Shown piece by piece: positions 15,355 to 23,897 of a DNA stretch of 64,000 nucleotides. The notes beneath the pieces are model-generated. The model ran no database searches. It was not told the DNA's origin and worked only from the letters and a program-made list of their open reading frames with translations. Made by a program: the position numbers and the translations under genes. The stretch is from Spongiactinospora rosea (lineage in GTDB: Bacteria; Actinomycetota; Actinomycetes; Streptosporangiales; Streptosporangiaceae). The stretch lies in contig NZ_QMEY01000010.1 of NCBI RefSeq assembly GCF_003315795.1, positions 1-64,000 on the forward strand. The letters are read 5' to 3'. How positions within the stretch are numbered: position 1 is the first letter of the stretch; the number at the start of each line of letters is the position of its first letter.

Positions 15355-16557
15355 ATGACCGACGCACTACCGAACTTTCCCGGCATCGCGGCCCGTGCCG
15401 CCGAGACCGACGCGACCGGCCGGGTGCCGCCGCCGAACTGGCAGGAGATCGCCGACAGCGGGTACGCGCGGCTGTTCTACCCGCCGGAGCAGGGTGGCAC
15501 CGGGGCCGACGGGACCACCCAGGCCGAGGCCATGGAGGCGCTGGCCCGGGCCTGCCCGGGCACGTACTGGGCGGCGACCGTCTCCGCGCTGCTGTGCGGC
15601 AAGCTGATCACCGGCTACGGCGACCCGGCCAAGCACGGCGACCTGCTTGAGGGCCTGCTGTCCGGCGAGCGGCTGGCCTGCTTCGCCATCGTCGAACCGT
15701 CCGCGGGCAGCGACTCCAGCACCTACCGGACCATGGTCCGCCCGGTCGGGGACGCGGAGGGCGGCTACGTGATCAGGGGCGAGAAGTCCCGGATCACCAA
15801 CGCGCCCTGCGCCGACCTGGCCGTCACGCTCGCCCGCCGGGAACGCCCGCCGGGCGACGACGGACCCGAATGGTGCCTGGCCTTCGTCGACCTGCGGCAG
15901 GACGGCGTACGCCGCTACGAGATCCCGCACATGGGGCTGCGCGGCATGCCCTGGGGCGGCATCGTCTTCTCCGACGCCTACATCCCTTCGGACAACGTGG
16001 TCCCGGTGACTCTGGAAGTGCTGTCGGAGGGCATGGCGTGGGGCTGGCTGCTGGTCTCCATCGCCGCCATCGCCACGGCCGAGTCGGCGCTGGCCGCCTC
16101 GGTGCGGCACGCCCGCGAGCGGGTCTCCTTCGGCCGCCCGCTGGCGCACATGGAGGGCGTGCAGGCCCAGCTCGCCGACTCGCGCACGCAGATCGACGCG
16201 GCCCGGCTGCTGGCCCGCCAGGCGGTGTGCGAACGCGTGGCCGGGCGGTCGGCCCGCGAGCTGATCGCCATGCTCAAGATCTACGCCACCGAGATGGCCG
16301 TCGAGGTCGCGACCCGGGCCGTGCAGATCCACGGCGCGGCCGGCGTGACCCAGGGGCACGAGGTGGAACGCCACTACCGGGACGCCCAGATGAACGTCAT
16401 CGGCGGCTTCACCTCCAACCGGCTGCGCGAGGTCGTCGCCGAGGGGCTGGGCCTGGGGCCCGCGGTCTACCGGCCGTTCGACTGGGTGAAGCCCACCGGC
16501 ATGGGCCAGGACCCGGTGGGCCTGGACGGCCTGTGGCCCGTACCGGTGGTCTCGTGA
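15355..16557 (+). CDS. acyl-CoA dehydrogenase family protein (second of a pair)
   Basis: A 400-residue acyl-CoA dehydrogenase homologue. FAD-binding motifs are typical: FAIVEPSAGSDSSTYRTM and KSRITNAPCADLAV in the middle domain, RVSFGRPLAHMEGVQ and VQIHGAAGVTQGHEVERHYRDA in the C-terminal domain. The loop that normally reads YEGT reads NVIGGFTSN (347-355), so the usual catalytic Glu is missing. The partner upstream keeps acidic residues there. Mycobacterial FadE heterotetramers divide catalytic roles in a similar way, so an alpha2beta2 enzyme is plausible. A strong hairpin follows the stop. Confidence 0.83.
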   Translation: MTDALPNFPGIAARAAETDATGRVPPPNWQEIADSGYARLFYPPEQGGTGADGTTQAEAMEALARACPGTYWAATVSALLCGKLITGYGDPAKHGDLLEGLLSGERLACFAIVEPSAGSDSSTYRTMVRPVGDAEGGYVIRGEKSRITNAPCADLAVTLARRERPPGDDGPEWCLAFVDLRQDGVRRYEIPHMGLRGMPWGGIVFSDAYIPSDNVVPVTLEVLSEGMAWGWLLVSIAAIATAESALAASVRHARERVSFGRPLAHMEGVQAQLADSRTQIDAARLLARQAVCERVAGRSARELIAMLKIYATEMAVEVATRAVQIHGAAGVTQGHEVERHYRDAQMNVIGGFTSNRLREVVAEGLGLGPAVYRPFDWVKPTGMGQDPVGLDGLWPVPVVS

Positions 16558-16581
16558 TGGACGTCTGATCCGTGTGATCGA

Positions 16582-16621
16582 CGACACGGGCCCGTGCGAA
16601 GGTCTCGCCGGGCCCGTGTCG
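16582..16621 (+). terminator. strong hairpin terminator after the acyl-CoA dehydrogenase pair
   Basis: Perfect 13-bp arms (CGACACGGGCCCG at 16582-16594 and its complement at 16609-16621) with a 14-nt loop begin 25 bp after the stop at 16557. This should end the two-gene transcript and separate it from the regulator gene at 17351. Confidence 0.75.
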
Positions 16622-17350
16622 GCGTGCCCGGGGCCGGATGCGGATGACGTCATCTGCGCGTTCAATCGGCTTTTGTTGCACGATCTGTGAATCATCTCCG
16701 CGTGCCGCGAAGGCCCGGCCCGGAAATCCTCGCCGCCGGCGTGCGAACCTGAACCGCGTTCGCCTGTTTTGAACTGCGGAAATGCCCCGCGGGCCGGAAA
16801 AGGAGCGGCGGCTCTAGATTCCGCTCATCCGGTCAATTCGCGCGCTTGACGCGCGGCCATGATGGCAGTGAGAGAGCGGTTCACAGGGCATTGCAATATA
16901 CCTTCCGGCAGGTATATTCGGTCCTGGTGACGGCCGATTCACCGCGTGCTGTCGCGCTCCGGTCCACGCTCAAGTGGGCGGAGCCGGAACTTCCCCCACG
17001 GAGGAAATCTGTGAGCCTGCCGGTGCGTCTGATGGAGTTCGACTGGCATGCCGAGAGGTGCGGCATGCGGGAGGCGCGCGAGCACGCAGGGATCATCACC
17101 AGTAGTACACCGGGAGCGCCGCGTCCGCGGCCGGTACCTCTGGTCCCCACCGTGCCGGGCGAGCTGTTACCCAGGGCCGCCACAGGCCCTCGACATTGCG
17201 GGAAAGGCCCCGGAGTTCACCGGAGGTCTTCGCCCGGCTCCTGATCAATCGCTGTGGATCCGCCGGATCCTGCACCGGACGACCGGCATTAACTCGAATG
17301 CGGGGTGGCGGGTGCTGGCGCCCGTCATCGGGTGAGGAGCCAAAGCCATC
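16622..17350. other. long non-coding region before the regulator gene
   Basis: Some 730 bp without a convincing gene. The first half is AT-richer than the rest of the window and holds the palindrome at 16895-16918. Short open frames exist on both strands, but none has a ribosome binding site together with family-like sequence. GGATCC-GCC-GGATCC near 17257 is a small dyad. GTGAGGAG just before 17351 is the ribosome binding site of the next gene. The length suggests a heavily regulated promoter. Confidence 0.5.
16895..16918. promoter_or_regulatory. perfect inverted repeat, candidate regulator operator
   Basis: AATATACC (16895-16902) and its exact complement GGTATATT (16911-16918) flank an 8-bp GC-rich spacer. 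The centre-to-centre spacing fits a dimeric TetR-type repressor. The half-site resembles autoregulatory elements (ARE) of gamma-butyrolactone receptors as I remember them. It lies about 430 bp before the cluster regulator gene. Confidence 0.6.
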
Positions 17351-18064
17351 ATGGAGATCCTGATAGTCGAACCGTCCGAAATCGTGGCCGAACGGCTGGT
17401 CGGCGCGGCCCGCCGGCAGGGTTACACCGTCTCGACCGTACGGCGCGGCCAAGAGGCCCTGCGGAAGTACCATGGCGCCGATTTCATTCTGCTGAATCTC
17501 GGACTCCCGGACATCGACGGGCTGGAGGTCTGCCGGTCCATCAGGGCCGCGAGCCCGACCCCGATCATCTGCCTCAGCGAGCAGGACAGCGCGGTCGAAC
17601 GCGTGCTCGCCCTGAAGTCGGGGGCCGACGACTGCGTGGTCCAGTCCTGTGGCGAGCGCGAACTCATGGCCAGGATCGAGGCGGTGATGCGCCGGGCCAA
17701 CGGCCTGGCGGCCGGCCCGCAGGTGATCGCGCTCTGCACGCTGCGCATCGACGGCCCGGCGCGCGAGGTCCGCCTGCGGGACCAGGTGGTCGATGTGACC
17801 TCCAAGGAGTTCGAACTGCTCTACACGCTGGCCGCCAACCCCGAGACGGTCGTCTCCCGCAAGGAGCTGATGGCCAAGATCTGGGGCGACAACTGGGCGC
17901 AGACCAGCCGTACCATCGACACCCACGTCAGCAGCCTGCGGGCCAAACTCGGCTCCCCCACCTGGATCGTCACCGTCCGGGGGGTCGGCTACCGGATCGG
18001 CCTCGCCTACCCCAGGGTGCCCCAGCCGGTGGGCGCCCGCGCCGGAGACGGCGACGAGGAGTAG
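17351..18064 (+). CDS. atypical OmpR-family response regulator, phosphorylation site lost
   Basis: A 237-residue regulator with a receiver fold (1-115) and an OmpR winged helix (about 130-225; SKEFELLYTLAANPETVVSR and the recognition helix SRTIDTHVSSLRAKLG). The phosphorylation pocket is dismantled. The acidic pair is E7-P8, the phospho-acceptor Asp is Asn49 in LLNLGLPD, and the conserved Lys-Pro reads Gln98-Ser99. No histidine kinase is adjacent. Such atypical regulators (JadR1 is the classic case) respond to small molecules, often the pathway product. It is probably the cluster-situated activator. A ribosome binding site precedes the ATG. Confidence 0.88.
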   Translation: MEILIVEPSEIVAERLVGAARRQGYTVSTVRRGQEALRKYHGADFILLNLGLPDIDGLEVCRSIRAASPTPIICLSEQDSAVERVLALKSGADDCVVQSCGERELMARIEAVMRRANGLAAGPQVIALCTLRIDGPAREVRLRDQVVDVTSKEFELLYTLAANPETVVSRKELMAKIWGDNWAQTSRTIDTHVSSLRAKLGSPTWIVTVRGVGYRIGLAYPRVPQPVGARAGDGDEE

Positions 18065-18109
18065 GTTTTCCGGCCTGGATCACCTGAATCGTCAGGAAGG
18101 AGATCGGCT

Positions 18110-18745
18110 GTGCCGTCATCAGTGCAGATCGTGGCTTTCACCGGGATCGTGTTGCTCGGGGCGATGAATCCCGGGCTGGACTTCACCATCGTGGTCCGTC
18201 AGTCGGCGTTGCTCGGCAGGCGGGGCGGGATGGCGACCGCGCTGGGGATCGGCGCGGGGGTGTTCCTGTGGGCGTGTGTGGCGGCCACCGGGGCGGCGGC
18301 GCTGATCGCGGCGTCGGCGGCGGTGTTCATGGTGATCAAAATGGTGGGGGCGGCGTACCTGATCTGGCTGGGGGCGCGGGCGCTGCGGTCGGCGATCAAG
18401 GGCGGGGGCGGGGCCGGGGTGCTCGCCGAGATCGACGGGCCGGCCGCCTCGGCCTGGGTGGGCTTTCGGCGGGGGCTGCTGACCAACCTGCTCAACCCCA
18501 AGGTGATCGTCTTCTACGTGGCGCTGATGCCGCAGTTCCTGGGGGACGCCCCGGCCGTCGGGGCGACGTTGCTGCTCAGCGCTATCGCGGCCGGGGTGTG
18601 TCTGGTGTGGTTCGTCCTGGTGGCGAATGTCGTGGGGGCGTTGCGGCGGTTGTTCACCCGCCGGGCGGTACGTCGGGGCATGGACGCGGTGACGGGTACC
18701 GCCCTGGTGGCGCTCGGCGTCGGGGTCGCCGTCAGCCGTACCTGA
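18110..18745 (+). CDS. LysE/RhtB-family amino acid exporter
   Basis: A 211-residue membrane protein with five to six hydrophobic helices. The family signature is in the first loop (GAMNPGLDFTIVVRQSALLG), and GLLTNLLNPKVIVFYVALMPQF is the conserved middle segment. LysE/RhtB proteins export amino acids and derivatives by proton exchange. Its place after the cluster regulator suggests export of an amino-acid-like product. The GTG start at 18110 is preceded by AGGAAGGAG. It converges on the flavin reductase gene with 4 bp between stops and no visible terminator. Confidence 0.85.
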   Translation: MPSSVQIVAFTGIVLLGAMNPGLDFTIVVRQSALLGRRGGMATALGIGAGVFLWACVAATGAAALIAASAAVFMVIKMVGAAYLIWLGARALRSAIKGGGGAGVLAEIDGPAASAWVGFRRGLLTNLLNPKVIVFYVALMPQFLGDAPAVGATLLLSAIAAGVCLVWFVLVANVVGALRRLFTRRAVRRGMDAVTGTALVALGVGVAVSRT

Positions 18746-18749
18746 CGGC

Positions 18750-19232
18750 TCACGCCAGGGCGGGCTGCGCGGCGGCGACCGTGCGGTACCGGCCGGAGTG
18801 GAAGATCAGCGGTTCGCCCGCCGAACGCTCGAAGTGCTCCACCGCGCCGAGGAAGATGTGGTGGTCGCCCCCGGCGTACACGTCCGAGGTACGGCAGACG
18901 AACGTGGCCAGCGTCCCGGCGAGCACCGGCAGGCCCGTGGCGGTGGTGAACACGTCCACCCCGGCGAACTTGTCCGGGGCGGGCGTCGCGAACCGCGTGG
19001 ACAGCTCGTCCTGGCCCGCCGCCAGGACGTTCACCACGAACCGCCCGGCCCGCAGGAAGACCGGCGCGCTCGGCGCGCGGTCCGACAGGCACCACAGCAC
19101 CAGCGGCGGGTCCAGCGAGACCGATGAGAAGGAGTTCACCGTCACGCCCGCGCGCTCGCCGTCCGGGGTCACGGTGGTGATGACCGCCACCCCGGTGGCG
19201 AACTGCCCGAGCGCCGCGCGCAGCGATCTCAT
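18750..19232 (-). CDS. styB: flavin reductase (StyB/HpaC-like)
   Basis: A 160-residue flavin:NAD(P)H reductase domain protein. Typical features are GQFATGVAVITTV, the flavin-phosphate region VNSFSSVSLDPPLVLWCL and the end motif GDHHIFLGAVEHF. It supplies reduced FAD to a partner monooxygenase. Its ATG overlaps the stop of the StyA-like gene by 4 nt, so the two subunits are translated together. Confidence 0.85.
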   Translation of the reverse strand: MRSLRAALGQFATGVAVITTVTPDGERAGVTVNSFSSVSLDPPLVLWCLSDRAPSAPVFLRAGRFVVNVLAAGQDELSTRFATPAPDKFAGVDVFTTATGLPVLAGTLATFVCRTSDVYAGGDHHIFLGAVEHFERSAGEPLIFHSGRYRTVAAAQPALA

Positions 19233-20452
19233 GCCGCGACCTGGTCGAGGTAGGCCCGGGCCTTGTCGGCGTCCAGGAACCACTCGCTGAAGTCGGTGGG
19301 GTCGTCGAAGCCGTTGACGAAGCGGGAGGCGATCTGCGGCACCTGCCCGGCCGTCCCCAGCAGTTCCAGGTGGTGCGGCTGGGCGGGCGCGAGCAGCGCG
19401 TTGGTCCAGCGGGTGGCGTGCTGGGCCTGCGACCAGAACCGCTCGAAGGTCCGGCCCATCCACTCCGCGTCGAACGGCAGGCCGTCGCGCTCCAGGATGG
19501 CCTGGAGGTAGACCGCGGCGCACTTGGCGGCGTTGTTGCTGCCCTGCCCGGTGATCGGGTCGTTCAGCACCACGACGTCGGCGACGCCGAGCACCGGCGC
19601 GCCGGACGGCAGTACGGCCACCGGGTGGCGCACGGTGGGGGCGAACCGCCCGGTCAGCACCGCGTTGGCGTCGGTCAGCTCGATGCCCGCGCAGCGCTCG
19701 GCCTCCCAGGGGAAGAACGTCGCCAGGAGCTCGCAGCTGCGCGCCAGGTGCTCGGCGGGGCCGCGTACGTCGCCCCAGCAGTCCATCGGCCCGCCCGGCA
19801 GGCCCTCGAACACCATGATCTCGCACGGGCCGGTGTGCGTCAGGGCGGGGAAGACGAAGTACTCGCCGACGCCCGGCAGCAGGTTGAAGCACACCGCCGA
19901 GTGCTCCGGCCGCGGGGCGAGGCCGTGGACGTAGGTGACCGCCAGCGCCCGCTGCGGGGCGTCGTGCACCGAGCGGGCCGCGTCCCGCTCGAACAGCGAG
20001 GCGATCTCGCCCTTCCCGGCCGCGACCAGCACCAGGTCATAGCGGGCCGCGTACTCCTCCAGGTCGGCGGGGGTGACATCGTGGATGACCAGCTTGCCGC
20101 CCAGCCGCTCGAACTCCGCCAGCCAGACCGGCATCTTGATCCGCTGGTCCACCGCGGCGGCCGGCGCGTGCAGCCGGGCCGACCAGCCGAGCGCCTTGCC
20201 GCCGCCCGGGGCGGGCACCGACAGCTCGATGCCCTCGACGGGCGGGCAGACGTCCGCCCAGAGGTCCAGGCCGAGCGCCCGTTCATGCGCCCGCGCGGTG
20301 CCGAACATGCACTGTCCGGACATCACCCGGCCGTCGCGGATCGACTCGGGGGTGCGGTTGGAGACCACGGTGACGTCGTAGCCGTTCTGGAGCAGGCCGA
20401 TGGCCAGGTGCAGCCCGGCCTGACCGGCTCCGACGACGAGGATTTCGCGCAT
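19229..20452 (-). CDS. styA: styrene-monooxygenase-type FAD oxygenase (StyA-like)
   Basis: A 407-residue group E flavoprotein monooxygenase. The dinucleotide motif VVGAGQAGLHLAIGL begins at residue 6, and the C-terminal FAD segment VVVLNDPITGQGSNNAAKCA is typical of the StyA/IndA family. These enzymes use diffusible reduced FAD for epoxidation or hydroxylation of alkenes, indoles or sulfides. With the coupled reductase downstream it makes a complete two-component enzyme. Neighbours are a biosynthetic cluster on one side and an AraC regulator on the other, so it could tailor the carrier-pathway product or serve separately. The 134-bp gap upstream probably holds the promoter. Confidence 0.85.
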   Translation of the reverse strand: MREILVVGAGQAGLHLAIGLLQNGYDVTVVSNRTPESIRDGRVMSGQCMFGTARAHERALGLDLWADVCPPVEGIELSVPAPGGGKALGWSARLHAPAAAVDQRIKMPVWLAEFERLGGKLVIHDVTPADLEEYAARYDLVLVAAGKGEIASLFERDAARSVHDAPQRALAVTYVHGLAPRPEHSAVCFNLLPGVGEYFVFPALTHTGPCEIMVFEGLPGGPMDCWGDVRGPAEHLARSCELLATFFPWEAERCAGIELTDANAVLTGRFAPTVRHPVAVLPSGAPVLGVADVVVLNDPITGQGSNNAAKCAAVYLQAILERDGLPFDAEWMGRTFERFWSQAQHATRWTNALLAPAQPHHLELLGTAGQVPQIASRFVNGFDDPTDFSEWFLDADKARAYLDQVAA

Positions 20453-20586
20453 GGGGGGTGTCCCTTCCGAGGTGGTCTGGGGTGGTCTGGGGTGACACTC
20501 AAAAGGTACGGAGGCGGGGCCCGGGTGATCCATCCACTGAGCGCGGATCTCATCCATCCGGCGCGGGCTTCGAAGCGGGGCCGCGT

Positions 20587-21561
20587 TCAGCCGCGGCGCA
20601 GGGTCTCCGACGGGTGCCTGCCGTACCTCTGGCGGTACTGCGCGGCGAACCGCCCCTGGTGCAGGAACCCCCAGCGGGCGGCGACGGTCGTGACCGTGCA
20701 GCGGGACGGGTCCCCGGCGGACAGCTCCTCGTGCGCCTTGGCCAGCCGTACCTCGCGCAGCTGGGCCGTCGGCGTGCGGCCCAGGTGGGCGCGGAAGCCC
20801 TCCTGGAGCGAACGGCCACTGACCGCCACGGCCCGCGCGACGTCCTCGGTGGTGATCGGCAGGTGCGCGTGCTCCTCGATGAACTCAAGCGCCCGCCGCA
20901 CCACCTTGGGCAGCGCCGGGGGGCGGGGGGCCGTCAGCCGTTCCCGGTAGTTGGAGGGCTGCATCGTGAGCAGCGAGGTGACCAGCGCGCTCTCCAGGTG
21001 CGTGATGGCCAGCGGCTGCGCGGTCAGCCCGTCGTCGTGCTCGGCCTCCCTGACGATCAGGTCGACCATCCCGCGCCAGGCGCGAGCCCAGCCCGCGGTG
21101 AGGTCCACCCCCAGGTCGAAGACGATCGGCCGGTCGAGCGGTTCGCCGAGCAACTGCTCCAGCGCGCACTCGATCGCCGTACGCTCGAACTTGACGATCA
21201 ACTGCGGCGTGCCCGCGGTCCACCGCATGTCCAGGTGCCGGGTGGGGGAGGGCAGGGAGGCGAGCGCGGACGTCGAGACGATCTCCTGGTCGCCCCCGCG
21301 GATCAGGCTCCGCCCGGCCAGCGGCATCATGACCAGGAAGAACGTCTCCAGGTCACCCGGCTCGATGCGGACGTCGGCCCCGTAGTCGAGGTAACTGACC
21401 CGTACCGAGCCGAGCCCCACCGAGTTGAACCGCGCCGACAGCAACGACGCCGCCCCGGCCAGGTCCAGCCGGTGCGGGCAGAAGATCCGGCTCACTTCGT
21501 CCCGCACCTCGTCGAGGTCGCTGCTGGCGAAGACCGGCCTGTTGCCGAGCAGCACGTCCAT
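20587..21561 (-). CDS. AraC-family transcriptional regulator
   Basis: A 324-residue activator. The N-terminal part (about 20-180) is the AraC-binding-like cupin domain of the EutR/FeaR group (FFLVMMPLAGRSLIRGG, then LASLPSPTRHLDMRW). The C-terminal double helix-turn-helix spans about 222-320, with LPITTEDVARAVAVSGRSL and the signature VAARWGFLHQGRFAAQYRQR. Paralogues often control degradation oxygenases. It sits between StyAB and the P450 fusion, all on the minus strand, and may activate either. It starts 84 bp after the P450 stop. Confidence 0.85.
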   Translation of the reverse strand: MDVLLGNRPVFASSDLDEVRDEVSRIFCPHRLDLAGAASLLSARFNSVGLGSVRVSYLDYGADVRIEPGDLETFFLVMMPLAGRSLIRGGDQEIVSTSALASLPSPTRHLDMRWTAGTPQLIVKFERTAIECALEQLLGEPLDRPIVFDLGVDLTAGWARAWRGMVDLIVREAEHDDGLTAQPLAITHLESALVTSLLTMQPSNYRERLTAPRPPALPKVVRRALEFIEEHAHLPITTEDVARAVAVSGRSLQEGFRAHLGRTPTAQLREVRLAKAHEELSAGDPSRCTVTTVAARWGFLHQGRFAAQYRQRYGRHPSETLRRG

Positions 21562-21645
21562 CCATCCCCCGCTTCGACGAACCTGTCGCCGGATAATCGC
21601 GGGAGACGGTCAAACGTTCCAGGTAAAAAGACGTGTTCGGGTGGA

Positions 21646-23793
21646 TCACAGGTCGAGGTGGATGATGTCGTCGAGGGCCCGGCTGACGCACGGCATCATC
21701 GTCCGTCCGGCCGCGCGCTCCTTGGGGGACAGCACGACGTCCCGGTGGTCGGGGCGGCCGGCGAGCACGGCAGTCTCGCACGAGCCGCAGGTGCCCTCGC
21801 GGCAGGTCGAGGGGATCAGCACACCGGCCCGTTCCAGGGCGGCCAGGGCGGTCTCGCCGGCGTCCACGCGGATGGTACGGCGCATGCGCGTCAGCCGGAT
21901 GTCGAAGGCGCGTTCCTTGGCGGGGTCGAGCGTGGCGTCGGCGTGCGCGGCGAAGCGCTCGGTGTGCAGCCGTACGCCGGGCCGCCGCCCGGCGTGCTCA
22001 CCGGCCTGGTCGAGCATCCCTGCCGGGCCGCAGCAGTAGACGTGGCCGCCGGGCGGCACCCGGCCGATCCATTCGCCGAGGTCCGGACGGCCGCGCGAGG
22101 CGGTCGGCCAGAGCGTGACCCGCCCGTCCCCGGGCGGGGGCAGCCGGGTCAGGAACGGCATCCGTGTGACGTCCTCGGCCACGTAGAGCAGCCGCCAGTC
22201 CAGCCGCTCGCGTTCGGCGCGCTCGACCATGGGCAGGATCGGCGTGATCCCGATGCCGCCCGCGATGAACAGCGTGGCCGGTGCGGGCACGAACGGGAAG
22301 TTGCCACGCGGACGGACGCAGCCGATCGCCAGGCCGGGGGCGAGGTTGTCGTGCAGCCAGCGGGAACCGCCGCGCCCGTCGTCCTCGCGCTGGATCGCGA
22401 TGTACCAGTCACCCGAGTCCGGCGGGCCGCACAGCGAGTAGGACCGGTACCGCCCGTCGGGGAGTTCGAGCTGGAGGTGGTCGCCGGGCGACCAGGCAGG
22501 TAGCGGCGTACCGTCCGCCGCGCCGAGCCGGACGCCGATGATCCCCCGGGCCTCCGCCGCGACGTCCTTGACGACCAGGCGGAGCGGACCGGCCTCCTGG
22601 GGGCGGGGCGCGGGCCTGCGGGCCTTCCTGGGCCGCCACGCGACGTGTAGATCGGTGGGGCCGCGGAACTCCCAGCCGCGCACGGCGGGCTCGGCGGTCA
22701 GCCGCAGGTCGTCGCACCGCTCGATGACGGCCGTCAGCGCCGCGCGCACCTCGGTGCGGGCCAGCGCCGCGCCGACGCACGCGTGCACCCCCGCCGCGAA
22801 CGCCATGTGCCGCAGGTCCTCGCGGTCGATGTCGAAGTCGTCGGGTGCCGTCCAGCGTGATTCGTCCCGGTTCGCGGAGGCCAGTACGGCCGCCACGGTG
22901 ACGCCCGGGTCGAGCCGGGTGCCGCTCAGCTCGACCGGGCGTACCACCTGGCGGGTCACCGTGCCGACCGGCGAGCCCCAGCGCAGCGACTCCTCTACCA
23001 GGCGCGGCACCGCGCCCTGTGGGTCGCGGTCGACGGCGGCGCGTACGTCCGGCCGGGTCAGGTACGCGTGCAGCGCGGTGCCGAACAGGTCCCTCGGTTC
23101 CTGGATCCCGCCGATGATCAGCAGCTTCACGGTGGAACAGAGCCGGGCGAACTCCTGGTCCGGCAGGCTCCGGCGTCCCCCCGCGATGGCGGCGATGATC
23201 GAACCGTCCGGCGCGCCGCGCGCGATGAGCCCGGCCAGCGTCTCGTCGATCTCGGCGTTGGTCCGCTCGACGTCGGCGTCCTTGGCCGGGTCGCGCTCGT
23301 AGTTGGCGGCGGCCCGCCCGATCGTGTCCACCCACCGCCGCAGAATGGCGGGCGCGACCGGCGGCAGGCCGCTGACCTCGCGCAACACCCGCAGCGACAG
23401 GTTCTCGGCGAAGTCGGTGATCAGGTCCGCCCGCCCGCGCGGCAGTACGTCGGCCAGCAGGTCCGCCACGGCGGCGTCCACGATCGCGGCCATCGCCGCC
23501 GCGACCGCGGACGGCCGCAGCGCCCGGGTGAGCGGTGCACGCTGCTCGGCGTGCCGGGGGTCGTCGGAGTGCAACAGGTTCGGGCCGATGGCCCGGCTCA
23601 GCGGCGAGTCGTGGACCTCCGCGCTGAACACCTCCGCATCGCGGGCCACCCGGCGTACGTCGGCCCAGCGCGTGACGAAGTACGTGTGCATGGACGGGAC
23701 CCACGCCACCGGCGCGGTCCTGCGCAGCCGCGCGTAGGTGGGGTAGGGATCGACGTCGAGTTCGTCCAAGTGGACCACGACTTCGGCCGGCAT
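21646..23793 (-). CDS. self-sufficient P450-reductase-ferredoxin fusion (CYP116B type)
   Basis: A 715-residue class VII cytochrome P450. The heme domain covers about 1-385: I-helix LLIIGGIQEPRD, ExxR at Glu268-Arg271, heme ligand Cys339 in FAAGVHACVG. An FMN/NADH reductase follows (about 400-620: RSYSL, GGIGITPIL, CCGPAGM). The C-terminal plant-type 2Fe-2S domain has Cys664, Cys669, Cys672 and Cys702. All electron transfer is thus in one chain. The family oxidises aromatics, thioethers and alkanes; the natural substrate is rarely known. AGGAGG precedes the ATG. The PucR regulator and terpene synthase lie upstream, making terpene oxidation one possibility. Confidence 0.9.
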   Translation of the reverse strand: MPAEVVVHLDELDVDPYPTYARLRRTAPVAWVPSMHTYFVTRWADVRRVARDAEVFSAEVHDSPLSRAIGPNLLHSDDPRHAEQRAPLTRALRPSAVAAAMAAIVDAAVADLLADVLPRGRADLITDFAENLSLRVLREVSGLPPVAPAILRRWVDTIGRAAANYERDPAKDADVERTNAEIDETLAGLIARGAPDGSIIAAIAGGRRSLPDQEFARLCSTVKLLIIGGIQEPRDLFGTALHAYLTRPDVRAAVDRDPQGAVPRLVEESLRWGSPVGTVTRQVVRPVELSGTRLDPGVTVAAVLASANRDESRWTAPDDFDIDREDLRHMAFAAGVHACVGAALARTEVRAALTAVIERCDDLRLTAEPAVRGWEFRGPTDLHVAWRPRKARRPAPRPQEAGPLRLVVKDVAAEARGIIGVRLGAADGTPLPAWSPGDHLQLELPDGRYRSYSLCGPPDSGDWYIAIQREDDGRGGSRWLHDNLAPGLAIGCVRPRGNFPFVPAPATLFIAGGIGITPILPMVERAERERLDWRLLYVAEDVTRMPFLTRLPPPGDGRVTLWPTASRGRPDLGEWIGRVPPGGHVYCCGPAGMLDQAGEHAGRRPGVRLHTERFAAHADATLDPAKERAFDIRLTRMRRTIRVDAGETALAALERAGVLIPSTCREGTCGSCETAVLAGRPDHRDVVLSPKERAAGRTMMPCVSRALDDIIHLDL

Positions 23794-23897
23794 ACATCCT
23801 CCTGGAGTGGTCCCCTCAGGGTGGGCGGCGGAGGTGCGGCGGGGGAAGAAGCCATCATCGGAAGTCGGCGGTGGCCATTGCGACGATCGTCGGAATC

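Noticed and set aside
16846..17244. Possible plus-strand gene of 132 codons in the long intergenic region
   Set aside because: No ribosome binding site, no family-like sequence, and it runs across the palindrome at 16895-16918.
21646..23797. Several long plus-strand frames opposite the P450 and pucR genes (for example one of 875 codons)
   Set aside because: They are Arg/Gly/Pro-rich antisense shadows without ribosome binding sites; the minus-strand frames carry all recognisable motifs.
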